From NCBI GenBank assembly GCA_000697335.1, contig JNEM01010292.1, forward strand, positions 1 to 25,735: a stretch of DNA of 25,735 bases. The letters are read 5' to 3'. A program made the translations under genes and the position numbers. This document shows positions 1 to 13,080 of this stretch, piece by piece. Every line of letters begins with the position of its first letter. The stretch's first letter is position 1. This DNA comes from Conidiobolus incongruus B7586 (lineage: Eukaryota; Entomophthoromycota; Entomophthoromycetes; Entomophthorales; Conidiobolaceae). The notes beneath the pieces are model-generated. The model was not told the DNA's origin. It was given only the letters and a program-made list of their open reading frames with translations, and did no database searches.

Positions 1-3000
1 AAAGCCCCTAAGACTACTATTGATAAGAATGGTGACATTATTTACGAAGAAGTTGAACGCGAAAACATTCGTAAACTTGCTCACTACGTTAAGGAAATGG
101 CCGCTGGATCTAAATTAACCGAATTCCCCTCGCATTTGAAGGTTCAACAAAACTTGAACAGAATCTACAAGGTCGTTAGCCATCAACCTCGCATCAAAAA
201 GGCTTACAAGGAAGAAATCAAGGGTCTCTACAATGAGGTTGTCAGCTCCCTAGCCATTAACCACAACACTGCCAAATCTGAAAAATCTGGCAAGATTCGC
301 CGCGTTGCCAAGCCTTCTCAAAGACCTGGCAAGATGGAATCCTTACCTTTCTTGCATCTCAAGAAGACACATGAAATTCACGGTTATGAATACAGCTCTC
401 AGCTAACCTCTACCTACCTTCAAGTTCTTAGTGAAATTGCTAATGAAGGTGTCACGTTCCAGAATCAGTATGTCCTTATCACTGGTTGTGGTAAGAACTC
501 TATTGGTGCTGAAATCCTTAAGGGTCTCTTGTCTGGTGGTGCTAATGTCATTGTTACTACTTCTCGTTTCAGCAAGTCTGCTACTGAATACTACCAGAAT
601 ATCTACCAAGAATTCGGTGCTCGTGGCAGTTCCTTGATTGTACTCCCCTACAATCAAGGTTCTAAGCAAGATACCGAAGCCTTGGTTGATTACATTTATA
701 ACTTAGATGAAAAGAAGGGTCTCGGATGGGATCTTGACTTTGTTATTCCTTTCGCTGCCCTTCCCGAAAACGGTCGTGAAATCTCTGACCTTGATGATGT
801 TTCTGAATTCGCTCATCGTGTGATGTTAACTAACTTGCTCCGCTTACTTGGTGCTATTAAGACTAAGAAAGAAGAGCTTGGTTATCACACCCGTCCAGCT
901 CAAGTTATGATTCCTCTCTCTCCTAACCATGGCCTCTTTGGTAAAGATGGTTTGTACAGTGAATCCAAGATCTCTCTTGAGAACTTGCTCAACCGCTGGT
1001 ACGCTGAGAGCTGGGGTAGCTACTTGACCATTGTTGGTACCGTCATTGGGTGGACAAGAGGTACTGGTTTAATGAACCAGAACAATATTGTCTCTGAGGG
1101 CGTTGAAAAGCTTGGTGTCCGTACCTTCTCCACTCAAGAAATGTCCTTCAACATCTTAGGTTTGATGCATCCTACTATTGTTAACCTTGCTCAAACTGAA
1201 CCCGTTTGGGCCGATCTTAATGGTGGATTCCAGTTCTTACCCAACTTCAAGGACTCCTTGAACAATCTCCGCAATCAGCTTACTGAAACATCTGCCATCA
1301 GAAAGGCTATTGCTGCTGAAAATGCTCGTGATCACACTTCTGTTAACGGTGATCAATCCGCCATTTACAACAGCCACAAATCATTGCCTCGTGCTAACTT
1401 GAAATTCGAATTCCCCAAGTTGAAGGAGCACGCTCATTTCAACAATCTCAAGCAACTCCAGGGTATGCTAGACTTAGAAAAGGTCGTTGTCGTCACTGGT
1501 TACAGTGAAGTTGGTCCATGGGGTAATTCTCGTACTCGTTGGGAAATGGAAGCTTTCGGAGAGTTCTCTCTTGAAGGCTGTATCGAATTGGCTTGGATGA
1601 TGGGCTTGATTAAGCATCACAATGGCCCCCTCAAGTCTGGTGGTGTTTACACTGGTTGGGTTGATGCTAAATCTGGCCAACCTGTTGAAGATAGTCAAGT
1701 CAAGGCTAAGTATGAAGAACATATCTTGAAGCATACCGGTATTCGTATTATTGAGCCTGAACTCTTTGATGGTTACGATCCCAACAACAAGACCTTCTAT
1801 CGTGAAGTTGTCATTGATCACGACTTGGAACCTATGGAATTATCTGCTGAAGAAGCAGAACACTTCAAGAAGAAGCATGGCGACAAGGTTGATATCATTG
1901 AAATCAAGTCAACTGGTCAATTCTTGGTTAAATTCCGTCGCGGTGCTACTCTTTACATTCCTAAAGCCTTACAATTCGATCGTCTTGTTGCAGGTCAAGT
2001 TCCAACTGGTTGGGACCCTAAGATCTATGGTCTTCCCGATGATATCATTCAACAAGTTGATCGCCTTTCATTATATGTATTGGTTTCAACTGTTGAAGCT
2101 CTTGTCTCCGCTGGTATCACTGATCCTTATGAATTCTACAAGTACATTCACGTCACTGAAATTGGTAATACTTCTGGTGCCGGTATGGGTGGTCAATCTA
2201 GTTTGAAGGCTATGTACAAGGATCGTATGTTTGAGAAGCCTGTCCAAAGTGATATCTTGCAAGAAGTCTTTATTAATACTTTGCCCGCTTGGGTTAACTT
2301 GCTTTTGATTTCTTCATCTGGTCCTATTAAGACCCCCGTCGGTGCTTGTGCCACTGCTGTTGAATCCGTTGAAATTGGTGTTGATACCATTATGAGTGGT
2401 AAAGCTAAGGTTGTCATTGTTGGTGGTTTCGATGACTTCCATGAAGAAGGTTCTGAAGAATTCGCTAACATGAAGGCTACTTCCAACTCCCTTGATGAAT
2501 TTGCTAAAGGTCGTACTCCATCTGAAATGTCTAGACCTACTACCACTTCTCGTGCTGGTTTTATGGAAGCTCAAGGTTCTGGTATTCAAATCTTGATGAA
2601 TGCTAAGGTTGCCATTGAAATGGGTGTTCCCATCTATTCCATTGTCGCTTTAACCAATACTGCTACCGATAAGGAAGGTCGCTCTGTTCCTGCTCCTGGT
2701 CAAGGCATTTTGACTACTGCTCGTGAAGTTCCCACTTCCATTCCTTCACCTCTCTTGGACATCAAATACCGCTCTCGTCAATTAGCTAAGAGTCGTCGTG
2801 AAATCAAGAGATGGGTTGAAGAAGAATTAGAAGAGCTCAAGGAAGAAGTCGAAATCTTGAAGACTGAAGGCAGACTCACTACTCTTGAACAAGAGAAAGA
2901 GTTTGTCGACAGCCGCACTTCTCATATCACTAAGGAAGCTGAGCGCAAAGAAAAGGCTGCTCTCAACACCTATGGTAACCAATTCTATGTCCAAGATCCT

Positions 3001-4128
3001 ACCATTTCTCCTCTCCGTGGTGCTCTTGCCAGCTTCGGTCTCACTGTTGACGATATTGGTGTAGCTTCATTCCACGGTACCAGTACTAAAGCCAATGACA
3101 AGAACGAGTCTGATGTCGTTGATAAACAATTCCGTCACTTAGGCCGTAAGAAGGGTAACACTTGTCCTGGTGTGTTCCAAAAATACCTCACTGGTCATCC
3201 TAAGGGTGCTGCCGCTGCTTGGATGTTAAATGGTGCCATCCAAATGCTTAACACTGGTATCATCCCTGGTAATCGTAACGCCGATAATATTGATTCTGCT
3301 CTCAAGAAATTCGAATACATTCTTTACCTCAGTAAGACTATCAAGACTGATGGTATCAAGGCTGCATTAATCAAATCATTTGGTTTCGGTCAAGTTGGTG
3401 GTGAAGTTCTTTTGATTCATCCTGATTACTTGTACGCTTCCCTCACTGAAGCTGAATACAATGAATACAAGGTCAAATATAACCAACGTCAAGCTAAAGC
3501 CTACCGCTACTTCCACAATGCTTTGACTGGAGTTGCCAGCTTCATTCAAGTTAAGAATGCTCCTCCTTACACTCCTGAGCTCGAATCTGCTGTATATCTT
3601 AATCCTGTTGCTCGTGCTACTTATGACAACAAGACCAAGAGCTATGCCTTCAAGAGTGCTTCTGCTAAAGCTCCTCAGCAGCCCTTCGACTATAATCTTA
3701 CTAAGGACTTATTAGCTAACTTTCCCTTAAACAGCTCTGATAACCGCGGTGTTGGCGTTGATGTTGAACTTGTTTCTGCTATTAACGTTGACAATGATAC
3801 ATTCATCGAACGCAACTTCACTCCTGAAGAAATCGCCTACTGCCAATCCCGCCCTGATCCTAATGCAAGCTTTGCTGGCAAGTGGGCCGCTAAAGAATCT
3901 GTGATCAAAGCTATCTCCTCATTCTCTCTCCATGGTGAAAAGGTATGGACACAAGGTGCTGGTGCTCCCCTCAAAGACATTGAAATCACTATTGCTTCCT
4001 CTGGAGCCCCAGAAGTCGTCTTCCACGGTGATGCCCTTGAAGCCGCCAAGAAAGCTGGAGTAACTGGTGTTAAAGTATCCATCAGCCACTCTGGGCAATA
4101 TGCTCTCGCTATGTCTATTGCTAACTAA
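1..4128 (+). CDS. FAS2: Fatty acid synthase alpha subunit, 3' part (KR-KS-PPT), intact to stop
   Basis: The frame is open from base 1 to the TAA at 4126-4128, so the gene starts left of the window; the ATG at 97 is internal. The product is the alpha chain of the cytosolic fungal type I fatty acid synthase. The ketoreductase region (about 460-1400) has a TGxxxxxIG nucleotide-binding motif and catalytic YSESK (Tyr 955-957, Lys 967-969). The ketoacyl synthase (about 2040-3450) has the nucleophile Cys at 2347-2349 in VGACAT, His at 3073-3075 in HGTST and His at 3196-3198 in GHPKG. The C-terminal phosphopantetheinyl transferase (about 3735-4128) has GVDVE (Asp 3760-3762) and WAAKES (3883-3900), and charges the ACP domain. 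The MPT and ACP regions expected in this family lie outside the window, and whether the gene is also fused to FAS1 cannot be seen. No intron interrupts this part. Alignment with yeast Fas2, recalled from memory, is continuous. Confidence 0.97.
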   Translation, partial: KAPKTTIDKNGDIIYEEVERENIRKLAHYVKEMAAGSKLTEFPSHLKVQQNLNRIYKVVSHQPRIKKAYKEEIKGLYNEVVSSLAINHNTAKSEKSGKIRRVAKPSQRPGKMESLPFLHLKKTHEIHGYEYSSQLTSTYLQVLSEIANEGVTFQNQYVLITGCGKNSIGAEILKGLLSGGANVIVTTSRFSKSATEYYQNIYQEFGARGSSLIVLPYNQGSKQDTEALVDYIYNLDEKKGLGWDLDFVIPFAALPENGREISDLDDVSEFAHRVMLTNLLRLLGAIKTKKEELGYHTRPAQVMIPLSPNHGLFGKDGLYSESKISLENLLNRWYAESWGSYLTIVGTVIGWTRGTGLMNQNNIVSEGVEKLGVRTFSTQEMSFNILGLMHPTIVNLAQTEPVWADLNGGFQFLPNFKDSLNNLRNQLTETSAIRKAIAAENARDHTSVNGDQSAIYNSHKSLPRANLKFEFPKLKEHAHFNNLKQLQGMLDLEKVVVVTGYSEVGPWGNSRTRWEMEAFGEFSLEGCIELAWMMGLIKHHNGPLKSGGVYTGWVDAKSGQPVEDSQVKAKYEEHILKHTGIRIIEPELFDGYDPNNKTFYREVVIDHDLEPMELSAEEAEHFKKKHGDKVDIIEIKSTGQFLVKFRRGATLYIPKALQFDRLVAGQVPTGWDPKIYGLPDDIIQQVDRLSLYVLVSTVEALVSAGITDPYEFYKYIHVTEIGNTSGAGMGGQSSLKAMYKDRMFEKPVQSDILQEVFINTLPAWVNLLLISSSGPIKTPVGACATAVESVEIGVDTIMSGKAKVVIVGGFDDFHEEGSEEFANMKATSNSLDEFAKGRTPSEMSRPTTTSRAGFMEAQGSGIQILMNAKVAIEMGVPIYSIVALTNTATDKEGRSVPAPGQGILTTAREVPTSIPSPLLDIKYRSRQLAKSRREIKRWVEEELEELKEEVEILKTEGRLTTLEQEKEFVDSRTSHITKEAERKEKAALNTYGNQFYVQDPTISPLRGALASFGLTVDDIGVASFHGTSTKANDKNESDVVDKQFRHLGRKKGNTCPGVFQKYLTGHPKGAAAAWMLNGAIQMLNTGIIPGNRNADNIDSALKKFEYILYLSKTIKTDGIKAALIKSFGFGQVGGEVLLIHPDYLYASLTEAEYNEYKVKYNQRQAKAYRYFHNALTGVASFIQVKNAPPYTPELESAVYLNPVARATYDNKTKSYAFKSASAKAPQQPFDYNLTKDLLANFPLNSSDNRGVGVDVELVSAINVDNDTFIERNFTPEEIAYCQSRPDPNASFAGKWAAKESVIKAISSFSLHGEKVWTQGAGAPLKDIEITIASSGAPEVVFHGDALEAAKKAGVTGVKVSISHSGQYALAMSIAN

Positions 4129-4213
4129 TCTCTCTTTTTTATTGTTATATTATTGTTTCATACTTTTGTTTGATAAATTGGACGAGTGACCTACAGTTCT
4201 AATACAAGATTAT

Positions 4214-4215
<2 letters not shown>

Positions 4216-4254
<39 letters not shown>

Positions 4255-4270
4255 ACACACACAACACACA
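4216..4270. repeat. (CA)n microsatellite in the 3' flank of FAS2 copy 1
   Basis: A pure (AC)n run covers 4216-4252 and continues as imperfect CA-rich sequence to about 4270. It begins 88 nt after the FAS2 stop, so it may lie in the 3' UTR. The second FAS2 copy has a similar CA-rich tract at a similar distance from its stop (22885-22933). Confidence 0.95.
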
Positions 4271-6530
4271 AATTTGAATTTGTAGCTTCCCTTTTTTATC
4301 AATCTTGTTCTTTTTAAAAATTTCAATTATCAAAAACTAATAAAATCAAAATTAAAAAATAATATCTTTTCTGCTTTAATGTTTTCTAATTGATTTTTTA
4401 AACGTATCATTCTAAATATTTATACTATCCAAATACTCAATTCAATTTATGCTTTTGTTCAGTTTTTTATTACATTCGGTGACCTTAACAAAATATATTA
4501 ATTTAAATATGTATATAATTCAATTGAATAAAATTATCATTGACATTAACTTGAATGAAAATTATTATAGATATTTACAGTGTTATTTCCTAATACAACA
4601 TAGTTAAAATAATTTATATTATGGTATTTAGCGAATTAACTGCAAATGAACTTAAATAACTTTTCATTAAAATTTCACGATAATGATCCGAATTTGTATT
4701 CCAAACAAATACTTTATTCTTCTAATTAATTATAATTTTAGGTTAAATTTTTATATCATAATATAACTGAAATTGATATCAGCATATTCTTTAAAGTATT
4801 TATGAGTTAAAAATCCATATTGTCAATTAAATCTTTTAATTTAATGAATTTTTTGATTTTAATTTTTATTATTAGTATGGAAATTAAGAAATGGCAAATT
4901 TTTTAATTTCTGATCTTTCAAACATATTATACATTTTGAAAGATTATATATATATATAATATATAGGAAAATAAATATTTTCAAACTATATATATATATT
5001 CAATTTTTATTATTTTTTTTATTAAAATATTTTGATTTTAAAATTTACACTTAAATTTAATCATGCTTAAACTAGATTGTGATTATCAAAAGGCTTTTAT
5101 TTTTGTATCTTTAAAACTTAATCATAAACCCTCTAAAATCATCTAAAACTTGTAAACAACTTATAAAGATGATATTTTATTTAAAAATACCATATATTAC
5201 TAGATTTATGATTTTAAAGCTATAAGGAACACTATTTAAAATTTACTAAAATCTAAAAGATTAATTTTTATTGTTACTTTTTTACTTATTAATAAATAAA
5301 AAAATATGTTAAGAAATACCTTTTTATTTTTGTTAAAGAATTATTAAAGTAATTTAATGTTAACTATACAAGCATGTTATATTTACTTAAGTTTAAACTT
5401 AAATTAATTAATAAAAATATAAAATAGATACCTTATAATTTAACAAAAGCTTAAAAGAAAACTAAAGTAGTTATAGCTAAATTAAACTTATTAAAGTATA
5501 ACTAAAAACAAAAGTTTTTATAGTAAATACTTATAATTAATAAATCTTAAATTTTTTTATATAATTTTTTATTTAAAAATAAAACAAAATGTTAGGTTAA
5601 GTTAAATTAATCCCCTTTACAAATTCCAATGAATAAATACTTTAAATATAAGTAAATGTTAATTGTTGTAATAGATTATAATAGTATATAGTTTTCTTAT
5701 TTAATACCTCAAGGAAAATTAATTAATAATAAGTTATATATTACTTTTTTAAATAAAATAATTTCTAAATAGTATTTTCAATATAAATTAAAAACACTTA
5801 TTATTTTGCATAATAATTGTAAAATACATAAAGCTAAAACTATAAAAGATTTTTTATATAAAAAAATTAGAGGGAGTTACTATATCTAGTATATTCACTT
5901 AATTATAACCTATATAATTATAATTGTTTTAGACAATTAAAAAAACAACTTATAGGAAAAAAAATACCTGTAAACAAATTAAATTGGTTTGTGAAATATT
6001 AAATTTCAGTCTTTAATAAAAAGAATTATTTTTTTAAATATTAGAAGTTTATTAAAGGTATAGAAAAAAGATATTAATAATAAAAGAGGCTATTAATTTT
6101 ATATTATTCATTAATTTTTATATATTATTTATTAATTTATTTGTTTAATTTTAATTTTAAAATTGTGCTATTATTTAATTTCTACACTAATATTTAAGAC
6201 CCAGTAAATTTAAAAACAGAATTTAATATTTTATTTTAACTATAAAATTTGATATATAAATATTACATCATTATTGAAAACTTAATAAATATATATATAA
6301 TATGATGTAATCCTAAATTTTGTGATATGACATACTTATAATACTAGAATAACAATTTGTTTATTATTGTAAAGATTACCAAAATATATAATAATGTGTC
6401 ACATATCTACCCAATTAGTCCATATATATTTACCTTTAATATCAGTTTACCTATAATTTATCTCTTATTCTACTTTCCCTTAAATTAATCCATTCTTATC
6501 CCAATATCAAAAGGGGGAAATACAACAGGG
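4271..6530. other. Very A/T-rich intergenic spacer, no gene seen
   Basis: By eye this is the most A/T-rich part of the window, with long A and T runs and short (TA)n stretches (for example near 4950-4960 and 4988-5000). I see no ORF with coding character, no RNA gene and no transposon ends. AATAAA-like polyadenylation signals occur, but in such sequence they are expected by chance. Confidence 0.7.
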
Positions 6531-6610
6531 ATCTATCTATCTATTCATTTATCCAGTCATCTATCTATTCATTCATCCATCTATCCAACTATCTATCTAT
6601 CTATCTATCT
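6531..6610. repeat. Imperfect (CTAT)n / (CATC)n tetranucleotide repeat
   Basis: CTAT units alternate with CATT, CATC and CCAT variants. The last part (about 6590-6610) is a pure CTAT run. It sits in a pyrimidine-rich stretch of about 300 nt with no gene in it. Confidence 0.9.
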
Positions 6611-6713
6611 GAAGGAAACTAACTCTAAGTCTTTGTCAAGAACTTCCAATAAAACTCCATATAACTACATCCTAATCCTATAACTTATCCACACTCCAAC
6701 TTAATTCAATACA

Positions 6714-6742
6714 ATTATCCTAGTTTCCAGCACTAGGATAAT
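6714..6742. repeat. Perfect 10-bp inverted repeat with 9-nt loop
   Basis: ATTATCCTAG at 6714-6723 is the exact reverse complement of CTAGGATAAT at 6733-6742, with loop 6724-6732. It could form a hairpin. No adjoining gene explains it. Confidence 0.75.
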
Positions 6743-8039
6743 ACATAATGTCATTTTTATATATTAATATAAATTTTAAAAATACAACAAAACTGATCAA
6801 TTAAATATTTATTATCAGTATTTGTTAGGATAACAAGTTAAATAAAATTTTGTTATATTATAGTGTACTATGTAATATAAAGCATATAAAATTTAACTTC
6901 CATTTATCCATGTATTCTAAAACAATGTAATATAGTAATAAAATAATTTCAAAATATACTATAATGTAAAAATGTTTTAAATCTTAACAATTTATAAGTA
7001 TTTTTTAATTTACTATATATATATATATATATATTAGACTATAAAAATTCACACTGAATTACATTTTATAAAATTTAGCATTTCATTTAGACATAACTAT
7101 GAACCAGTGGCAAAATCATATTGTATTTAACTGATAAATTATTATAATTAATATCAGTATAAATCAAATATTTTATCATTAGATATGAATTATATGTTTT
7201 GTTGTAGTTCATTAATTGGAATGAATATTAATCAATATTTCTATTGTATAATCAACATGAGCAATTTACAAAAATTATTACGGTTTATCACATATTTTTC
7301 AATTGATATAATCTAATACATTTTACAATTTGAAATAGATTTAATTTTAGTAAAATTATAAACAACCTGCTAGTTTGAAAGTTGGAAAGTTTAATAATTG
7401 GGTAGATGGCCTCATATTTTACTAAACAAACTATTCCTTCAGATTTAATATTTTGTCTAATAAAATATGGCAGTTTACCCAATTATGAAGCATTATATTT
7501 ATTTTAAAATCAGAAGTGATATATATATAATTTTAAGTAATAATTAATATATTAATAATTGAAATTAGTATTTTAGCTTCAAATATATATATAATATTTA
7601 ATTCACAAATTGAAAATCAAATTTATAGCAAATTTTGACTAGTTCAGAAATACAATAGTTTTCATAGAATGATTCAAATTAAATATATTAATATATATAA
7701 AGTTTGATATATTGTCAATGTATATCTGTGACATTCTATGAATGGGATACCTGCTTAACTTTAAAAATATTCAATTAATATAATTTATCAAAATGTTCAT
7801 TACAGATATTCACTGATGAATATAAATTATTTTGAAAACTAAACAATGCTGTCCATTTTTTAATTGACTTATTATGAAATATTTAATAATATAGATTGAT
7901 TGAGATAAATTCATTTTAATAAATCAAATAATTTTGAATGCCATTTAAATTTGAATAAATTGTTTATTCATAAAAGCTATATAATTTAAAATGTTGTTTT
8001 TAAAGAGGATCCTATTTGATACATGTTATAATATTTATT
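6743..8039. other. A/T-rich intergenic spacer with a (TA)n run
   Basis: No gene is seen. A (TA)n run lies at 7014-7034. The only longer open stretch, on the minus strand at 7288-7482, has the Ile/Leu/Lys/Asn-rich composition expected of translated A/T-rich non-coding DNA. Confidence 0.65.
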
Positions 8040-8114
8040 TTTGGTGAAATTTTTGATTATTTTTTCAATTGAACTATGTTACCAGCAAGTATTTTGATAG
8101 TCAAGCCACTTCCA

Positions 8115-8157
8115 TGATGTCATTGGATGTTGACATCACTTTTGATTTGCTTATATA
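8115..8157 (+). promoter_or_regulatory. Promoter-like block: 8-bp inverted repeat followed by TATATA
   Basis: TGATGTCA (8115-8122) and TGACATCA (8131-8138) form a perfect inverted repeat with an 8-nt spacer, similar to a bZIP half-site pair. TATATA follows at 8152-8157. An ATG lies 39 nt further on, at 8196. Read as a promoter by layout only; no recognised gene follows it. Confidence 0.3.
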
Positions 8158-9452
8158 CAGCAAAGCCTCACTAGTTATCTATAGTTGTTATCTTGATGCA
8201 GATGAACTTTAACCCCTTAGAAGGTGAGTTATAATCTATGAATTACCATGGATATATAACCTTAATTACAACCATCATAATAAAGATACCTTTTTCTATC
8301 ACAAATCCATTGATCACTTGAATCTTTAAGTTATTACTTATCAGCTGGTGATTAAGTCAGGAACCAAGATAACATCAAATCTTTGTAATCCTTGGTTAGA
8401 GACATTGTGGATATTTGTGATTTATAAGCAATCCACTTTATTGGTACTTAACCCTGCTTTTTGGTATATCCAGCAGGCATAACATTCAACTTTTTACCCA
8501 GTCCTTGACACCAAGGAACAACTCATCATCAACAGCTATTATAGTAAGAAATATTTAAAATTTATTGGTGTTTGAAATACTATTGATAAAAAATCAATAT
8601 TTTATCCGGATATAAACATTGATATCTGGAATATTCTACATACTTGGTTTTAACATAAAATTATTTGAGTTATAAAGTAAACTTTAGATCAAAAATGAAT
8701 CTTAATGTAAATAGAATTGTTATAATAAAATCATATATTAAATTTTACATGATTTCAAAAATACATGATTGAACTATAACATTAAAAATAATATGACTGC
8801 AAATTGATTAAAGATTAGTGAACAAATGTTGTAAAATTAAAAAATAAGGATTAAGATAAGTTAGAATAACTCATAGTAAATGTATTATTGAGATTGTTAT
8901 AATTGCTTATTTTAGCATTTAATAAAATTATGCTAGGCAGTGTTGAATGCGTTATTTAGGCTATCCACGAAGTTCAGCTTCAATCGATTTTTAAAATTTG
9001 GTAAAATAATGAACAGGTATCGGTTATGTAGAAATTTTTAAGATATTTATTCAGATTAAACAAAGAGTAAAATATTGATGAATGGCAATTAAAATTACGA
9101 TTTAATATTGATTATTAGCTACAAAATTAAACCATAGATATTATTATGATGCATTTTACAATATTATTTAGAATAAAATTTAAATTGTATTGGAAATGAT
9201 ATGAGTCTAGAGCGATAGTAATCATTGGTACTAATCGCTTAATATTGTTTAATATAAATTGCTAATATAATGTATAGTAAGTATATGAATGCTTACATAT
9301 TTAAAATTAAATAATTACAATAGAGTAAATTTAATTAAAATAAAAGAATGTTAATGTCGTTAAATAATATAATATAATCAATATAGAAACATGGGATGAG
9401 GTATAGCGCGGTTAATCCAGAAAAAGTGGTTAGAAGATGGATATGATAGTAA
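8158..9452. other. Intergenic spacer; first about 400 nt GC-richer with a possible mini-gene
   Basis: Sequence up to about 8560 is visibly richer in C and G than its surroundings and could hold a small spliced ORF (8196-8223 joined to 8361-8482), described under findings. From about 8560 to 9452 the sequence returns to A/T-rich spacer with nothing recognisable and ends at the 3' side of the SYLF/SH3 gene. Confidence 0.5.
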
Positions 9453-10694
9453 TTAGTTTCTTAATTGAACATAATTTCCAGGGAAGTCACCTTCTTGGCC
9501 GTTCAAAGAACCTCGCCACCAATCATCCTGAGACGCTGTCTTTTTAATCACAGTAATAATATCTCCTTTACGAAAACTCAAGTCCCCAGCTTGAGAGGCA
9601 GTATAATCATATAAAGCAACTACAGTCTCCTTGGCACTTGGTCTTTGTGGTATAGGGGGAGGAGGACGTTTACCTTGTGTTTGAGGCATTGTGAAGCCAC
9701 CAGGATGATAACTTGGTGGAGCTTCATCCGGATGATTGTTGAATGAAGAAGTTGGAGCGGGAACATCAGAGAGCCTAGAATTTAAAGAAGGAGTAGAACT
9801 GGCATTCATTGAAGGGCTAGCGCCACCAGAGCACTTAGCATTCAAAGCAGCATAAAGAGCACTGGCTTGAGCAGGAGGCGGAACAGCACCACCTAGAAGT
9901 TCTTTAGCTTTAATCTTTCTACCATAGAACTTCTGATTGGCGTCCGACCTTTCAACAAGAACAGATCCTTCAATTGAAATACCTAAAATAGATTAATAAA
10001 ATATGAAAAAGGATTAATGAAATTGATTTTACTTACCAGCAAACAGACCCTTGGATTTACTGAAATTAAAATTCAATTTAGTAAATTATAATATTGAATA
10101 AAATAGTATTAATTATAATACCTATAAGAATAAATGGCAGCAAGATGGGCAACGGCACCTGCAGCTTCAGCAGAGCGTCCAACAGGACCGGCAGCAACTG
10201 TTTTTCACGAATGTTAATTAAAGAATTGGATATTAAATAATTAATTAGTTACTTGATAGATTTCCGCCAAGAGTAACATTTCCACCTTCACTAAAAGCTT
10301 TTACAGCATCAGTGGTATTTAAAATTACCAAATGGTCAGTTAATTGAGCTCCAATTTGGCCACCAACACCCTAAAAAGGCAAAAGTTAATTTTGAAGATA
10401 AATTTGAAAAAATCAATATTCACTTACGACACCAGCAGTGGCAATACAAGAAGGAGCGGACCAAGAGCCGTCAGGAAGTCTAGCGACTACAAGGCCAGAA
10501 CCAGCTCTTCCTGACCAAACGAAACCAGCCTTTAAAACAGTATAAATGGCGAAACCTTTAGCGTTTTTTAAAATGTTTGGAGGCACAACTGAGTCAATAC
10601 CTCCAGCGTGAACGGGATCGATAAAACTATTGAGAATTTTTGCAGCTTTTTTACATTCGCTAGCTAAATCTGTTGGCAAAGGATTATTTACCAT
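9453..10694 (-). CDS. SYLF-domain plus SH3-domain actin-patch protein (Ysc84/Lsb3/SH3YL1 family)
   Basis: Five exons on the minus strand: 10694-10428, 10370-10253, 10197-10122, 10059-10037 and 9982-9453. They give 1014 nt, 337 residues and a stop. The introns are 57, 55, 62 and 54 nt, with donors GTAAGT, GTAACT, GTATTA and GTAAGT and acceptors TAG, CAG, CAG and TAG; all junctions keep frame and restore SYLF family sequence (for example GGQIGAQLTD, AAGPVGR, SKSKGLFAG). Residues 1 to about 195 form the SYLF (DUF500) lipid- and actin-binding domain. About 196-279 is a Pro/Ser-rich linker with RPPPPIPQRP, a likely SH3 ligand. Residues 280-337 are an SH3 domain with ALYDY (284-288), the WW pair (316-317) and GNYV. 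Known relatives work at cortical actin patches in endocytosis with Las17/WASP. The start is the ATG at 10694-10692, 31 nt downstream of a TATA box. Orthology to either LSB3 or YSC84 alone cannot be decided. Confidence 0.93.
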
Positions 10695-10725
10695 TATGTT
10701 CTATGGTATTATTAAACTGAAGAAA

Positions 10726-10732
10726 TTTTATA
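10726..10732 (-). promoter_or_regulatory. TATA box of the SYLF/SH3 gene
   Basis: TATAAAA on the minus strand, 31 nt upstream of the start codon at 10694, so the transcript leader would be very short. A CCAAT (plus orientation) lies further upstream near 10908. Confidence 0.5.
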
Positions 10733-11780
10733 AAGTGTAATGAGGTTTAAGTCAGGTTCAAGTGTTAATTTATACCTTTTCAAAAGATGATTTCATGAAA
10801 TCCACTTGGAATCAAAACGAATGCTGCGTCAGAATTATTTCACAGTTTGTGACAAAATAATCAATATTGAAAATGTGGATTACTAAATTTGGAAGTGGGA
10901 TTATTATCCAATCATATGATTTCTTAATCAAAAGTTTATGAATGAATGAATAAAACTATAAATTCAATCATTGTATTGAAAACAAGGAGTACTAAGTATT
11001 CACTTACTATTAGAATTAAATAGATTCTTTATTTGATGTGCCTAAAGAAAAGAAAGAAAAACCAGCTTATTATCCAAATTTGTTAAAAAAAATCATTTGG
11101 TGAATGCTTTAAACACAAAATCTTAATGTTAATAATATTAATTTAACACGTTTTAATTGATTAGAAAATAAGTCAGGATTGGTGTGTAAATTTATTTCTT
11201 GGTATGTGGAAAATTTGAAATATAATATATCACATATATATAAATTATAGATTTAATTGTAACATGTTTATATTGAACTTTATATATTGATACATTATCC
11301 AATATCTATATTCTTGATAAGCGATTAATGCTTTCATATATTTTTGAATGTTAAGTAATGAACTAATCATTCAATATATAAATCAAAATATTTAATAAAT
11401 CTGCGATAATTTTAATTCGAAAAACTGGATTATTAATTTTATAATTACTTAAAAGGAACACTTAATAATATAGGATAATCTATTGATATTAATTATATAA
11501 TTAAAAATGTTTAACTTTTATAATAATTTCATTGTTACTTATTTCTTGGGCACAATATTAAAATTCCTCATTTTAACTAGATTTAATATTATTTTTCAAA
11601 AATTTTGAAACTTCCAAATTGCAACTTGAATTATGGGCAATACTAGGTTTCGCATTCCTGATGCAGTGTTATTTGTTATTGAATATTGAATTAGAAAAAT
11701 CGCTATTGTTTAAAATCCTTTGGTGTGAGGTGTATTGAATAGTTTGAACATTATAAAATTCTGTCTAATATTTTGGGGAC

Positions 11781-11825
<45 letters not shown>

Positions 11826-13080
11826 ATATTGATGTTATTTAGAAATTCGACTTTATCCAAATTAGCATTTTGGCTAAAATTATCAACTTGGTTGAATTAC
11901 AATCAAGCTTATAGAATATTTACTTTTATATCCACTTTATTATATTATATGGTATTTGATATCTTAATTGATTTTCTAGTTTCATAGTGTTGTATTATAA
12001 TATCATGTATTATAAATTTGTATCATAAAAAAGGATTCTTAAGAATTTTTTCAAATGCGAAATTTAAAAATTAGTAAATAATGCTAAAATTATAGTGTAT
12101 ATATTGTTACAATATATAAACGTAGATTACTAATTGATTTATATTCAAATTATGTTTATACATAATATTACATTTTCTTAATTAATAATTAAATATTTAC
12201 ACTATTTATTGAATATTAATAATTTTTGATTAGGAATATATTTACATTTTCCTTTATGTAATATATTATCATAGCGATATGCTATAAGCAGCTATATAAT
12301 ATCTATCATACTCGACCATCGAAATGATTATAATCATTCTATATATTATATAAATTTTTTTATTTTCAGATAATAATACATAGTAGTCAATTTCAAGGAA
12401 ATCATCCGACCAAAGTTTATTATGCCAAAATCCATTATCCAATCAAACAAAGAAGACTAGTGTAATCATTGACTAAAAATTATAAATCGAATAGGAACCA
12501 TATTTTATATTGTCAAAGTATATTGGAAGCTATAGTTAAAACCAGACATCATTGCTCAAAGTCCCAATAATATTAGTTAGAAAATGAAATACTATCTAGG
12601 TTTTAGCAATATTGTGAATTTTATAGTAAATTTTTGAAGCTGTAATTTTAAAATATATATTACTAAGCCTGAAAAAAATGCCATTAATGTTTTGTTTATT
12701 TCGATATATAAATATAACTTTAAACGTATTTGATATTAATATATTATTGAAATCATAAGCTACATAAAAGTGAAAAATATTTTTGAAAATAGGAAATTTT
12801 AAAATTTCAGGCCTAAATTCTGCAATCCTCCACAAGTGGAAGTAGTATCTAAAAATTATAATTTCACATCATACATTCAAAATAATTATAGAACATTTAT
12901 GAAAGTATTAAATCATCTAGGAAGTTGATATGTTTTCATCAATTAAAAAATCAGTGATTTAAGGGTTTTAAAAACCAAAAAATCTATTTATTGTTATCAA
13001 AGTATATTATTAATTGGTGGAGTTATAATATCATTTAAATAATTTACACAATGATTATTTTAACCAATTTTTGTTAATGT
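10733..13080. other. A/T-rich intergenic spacer, no gene seen
   Basis: Nothing coding is recognisable on either strand. An open minus-strand stretch at 12596-12835 is rich in Ile, Phe, Asn and Lys, as expected for translated A/T-rich DNA. The first part holds the upstream region of the SYLF/SH3 gene. Confidence 0.65.
11785..11821. repeat. (TA)n microsatellite
   Basis: Uninterrupted alternating TA of about 37 nt in intergenic spacer. Confidence 0.95.

Noticed and set aside
7288-7482. Open frame on the minus strand in spacer
   Set aside because: Amino-acid composition is that of translated A/T-rich DNA, with no context or promoter.
12596-12835. Open frame on the minus strand in spacer
   Set aside because: Ile/Phe/Asn/Lys-rich, as expected by chance in A/T-rich DNA.
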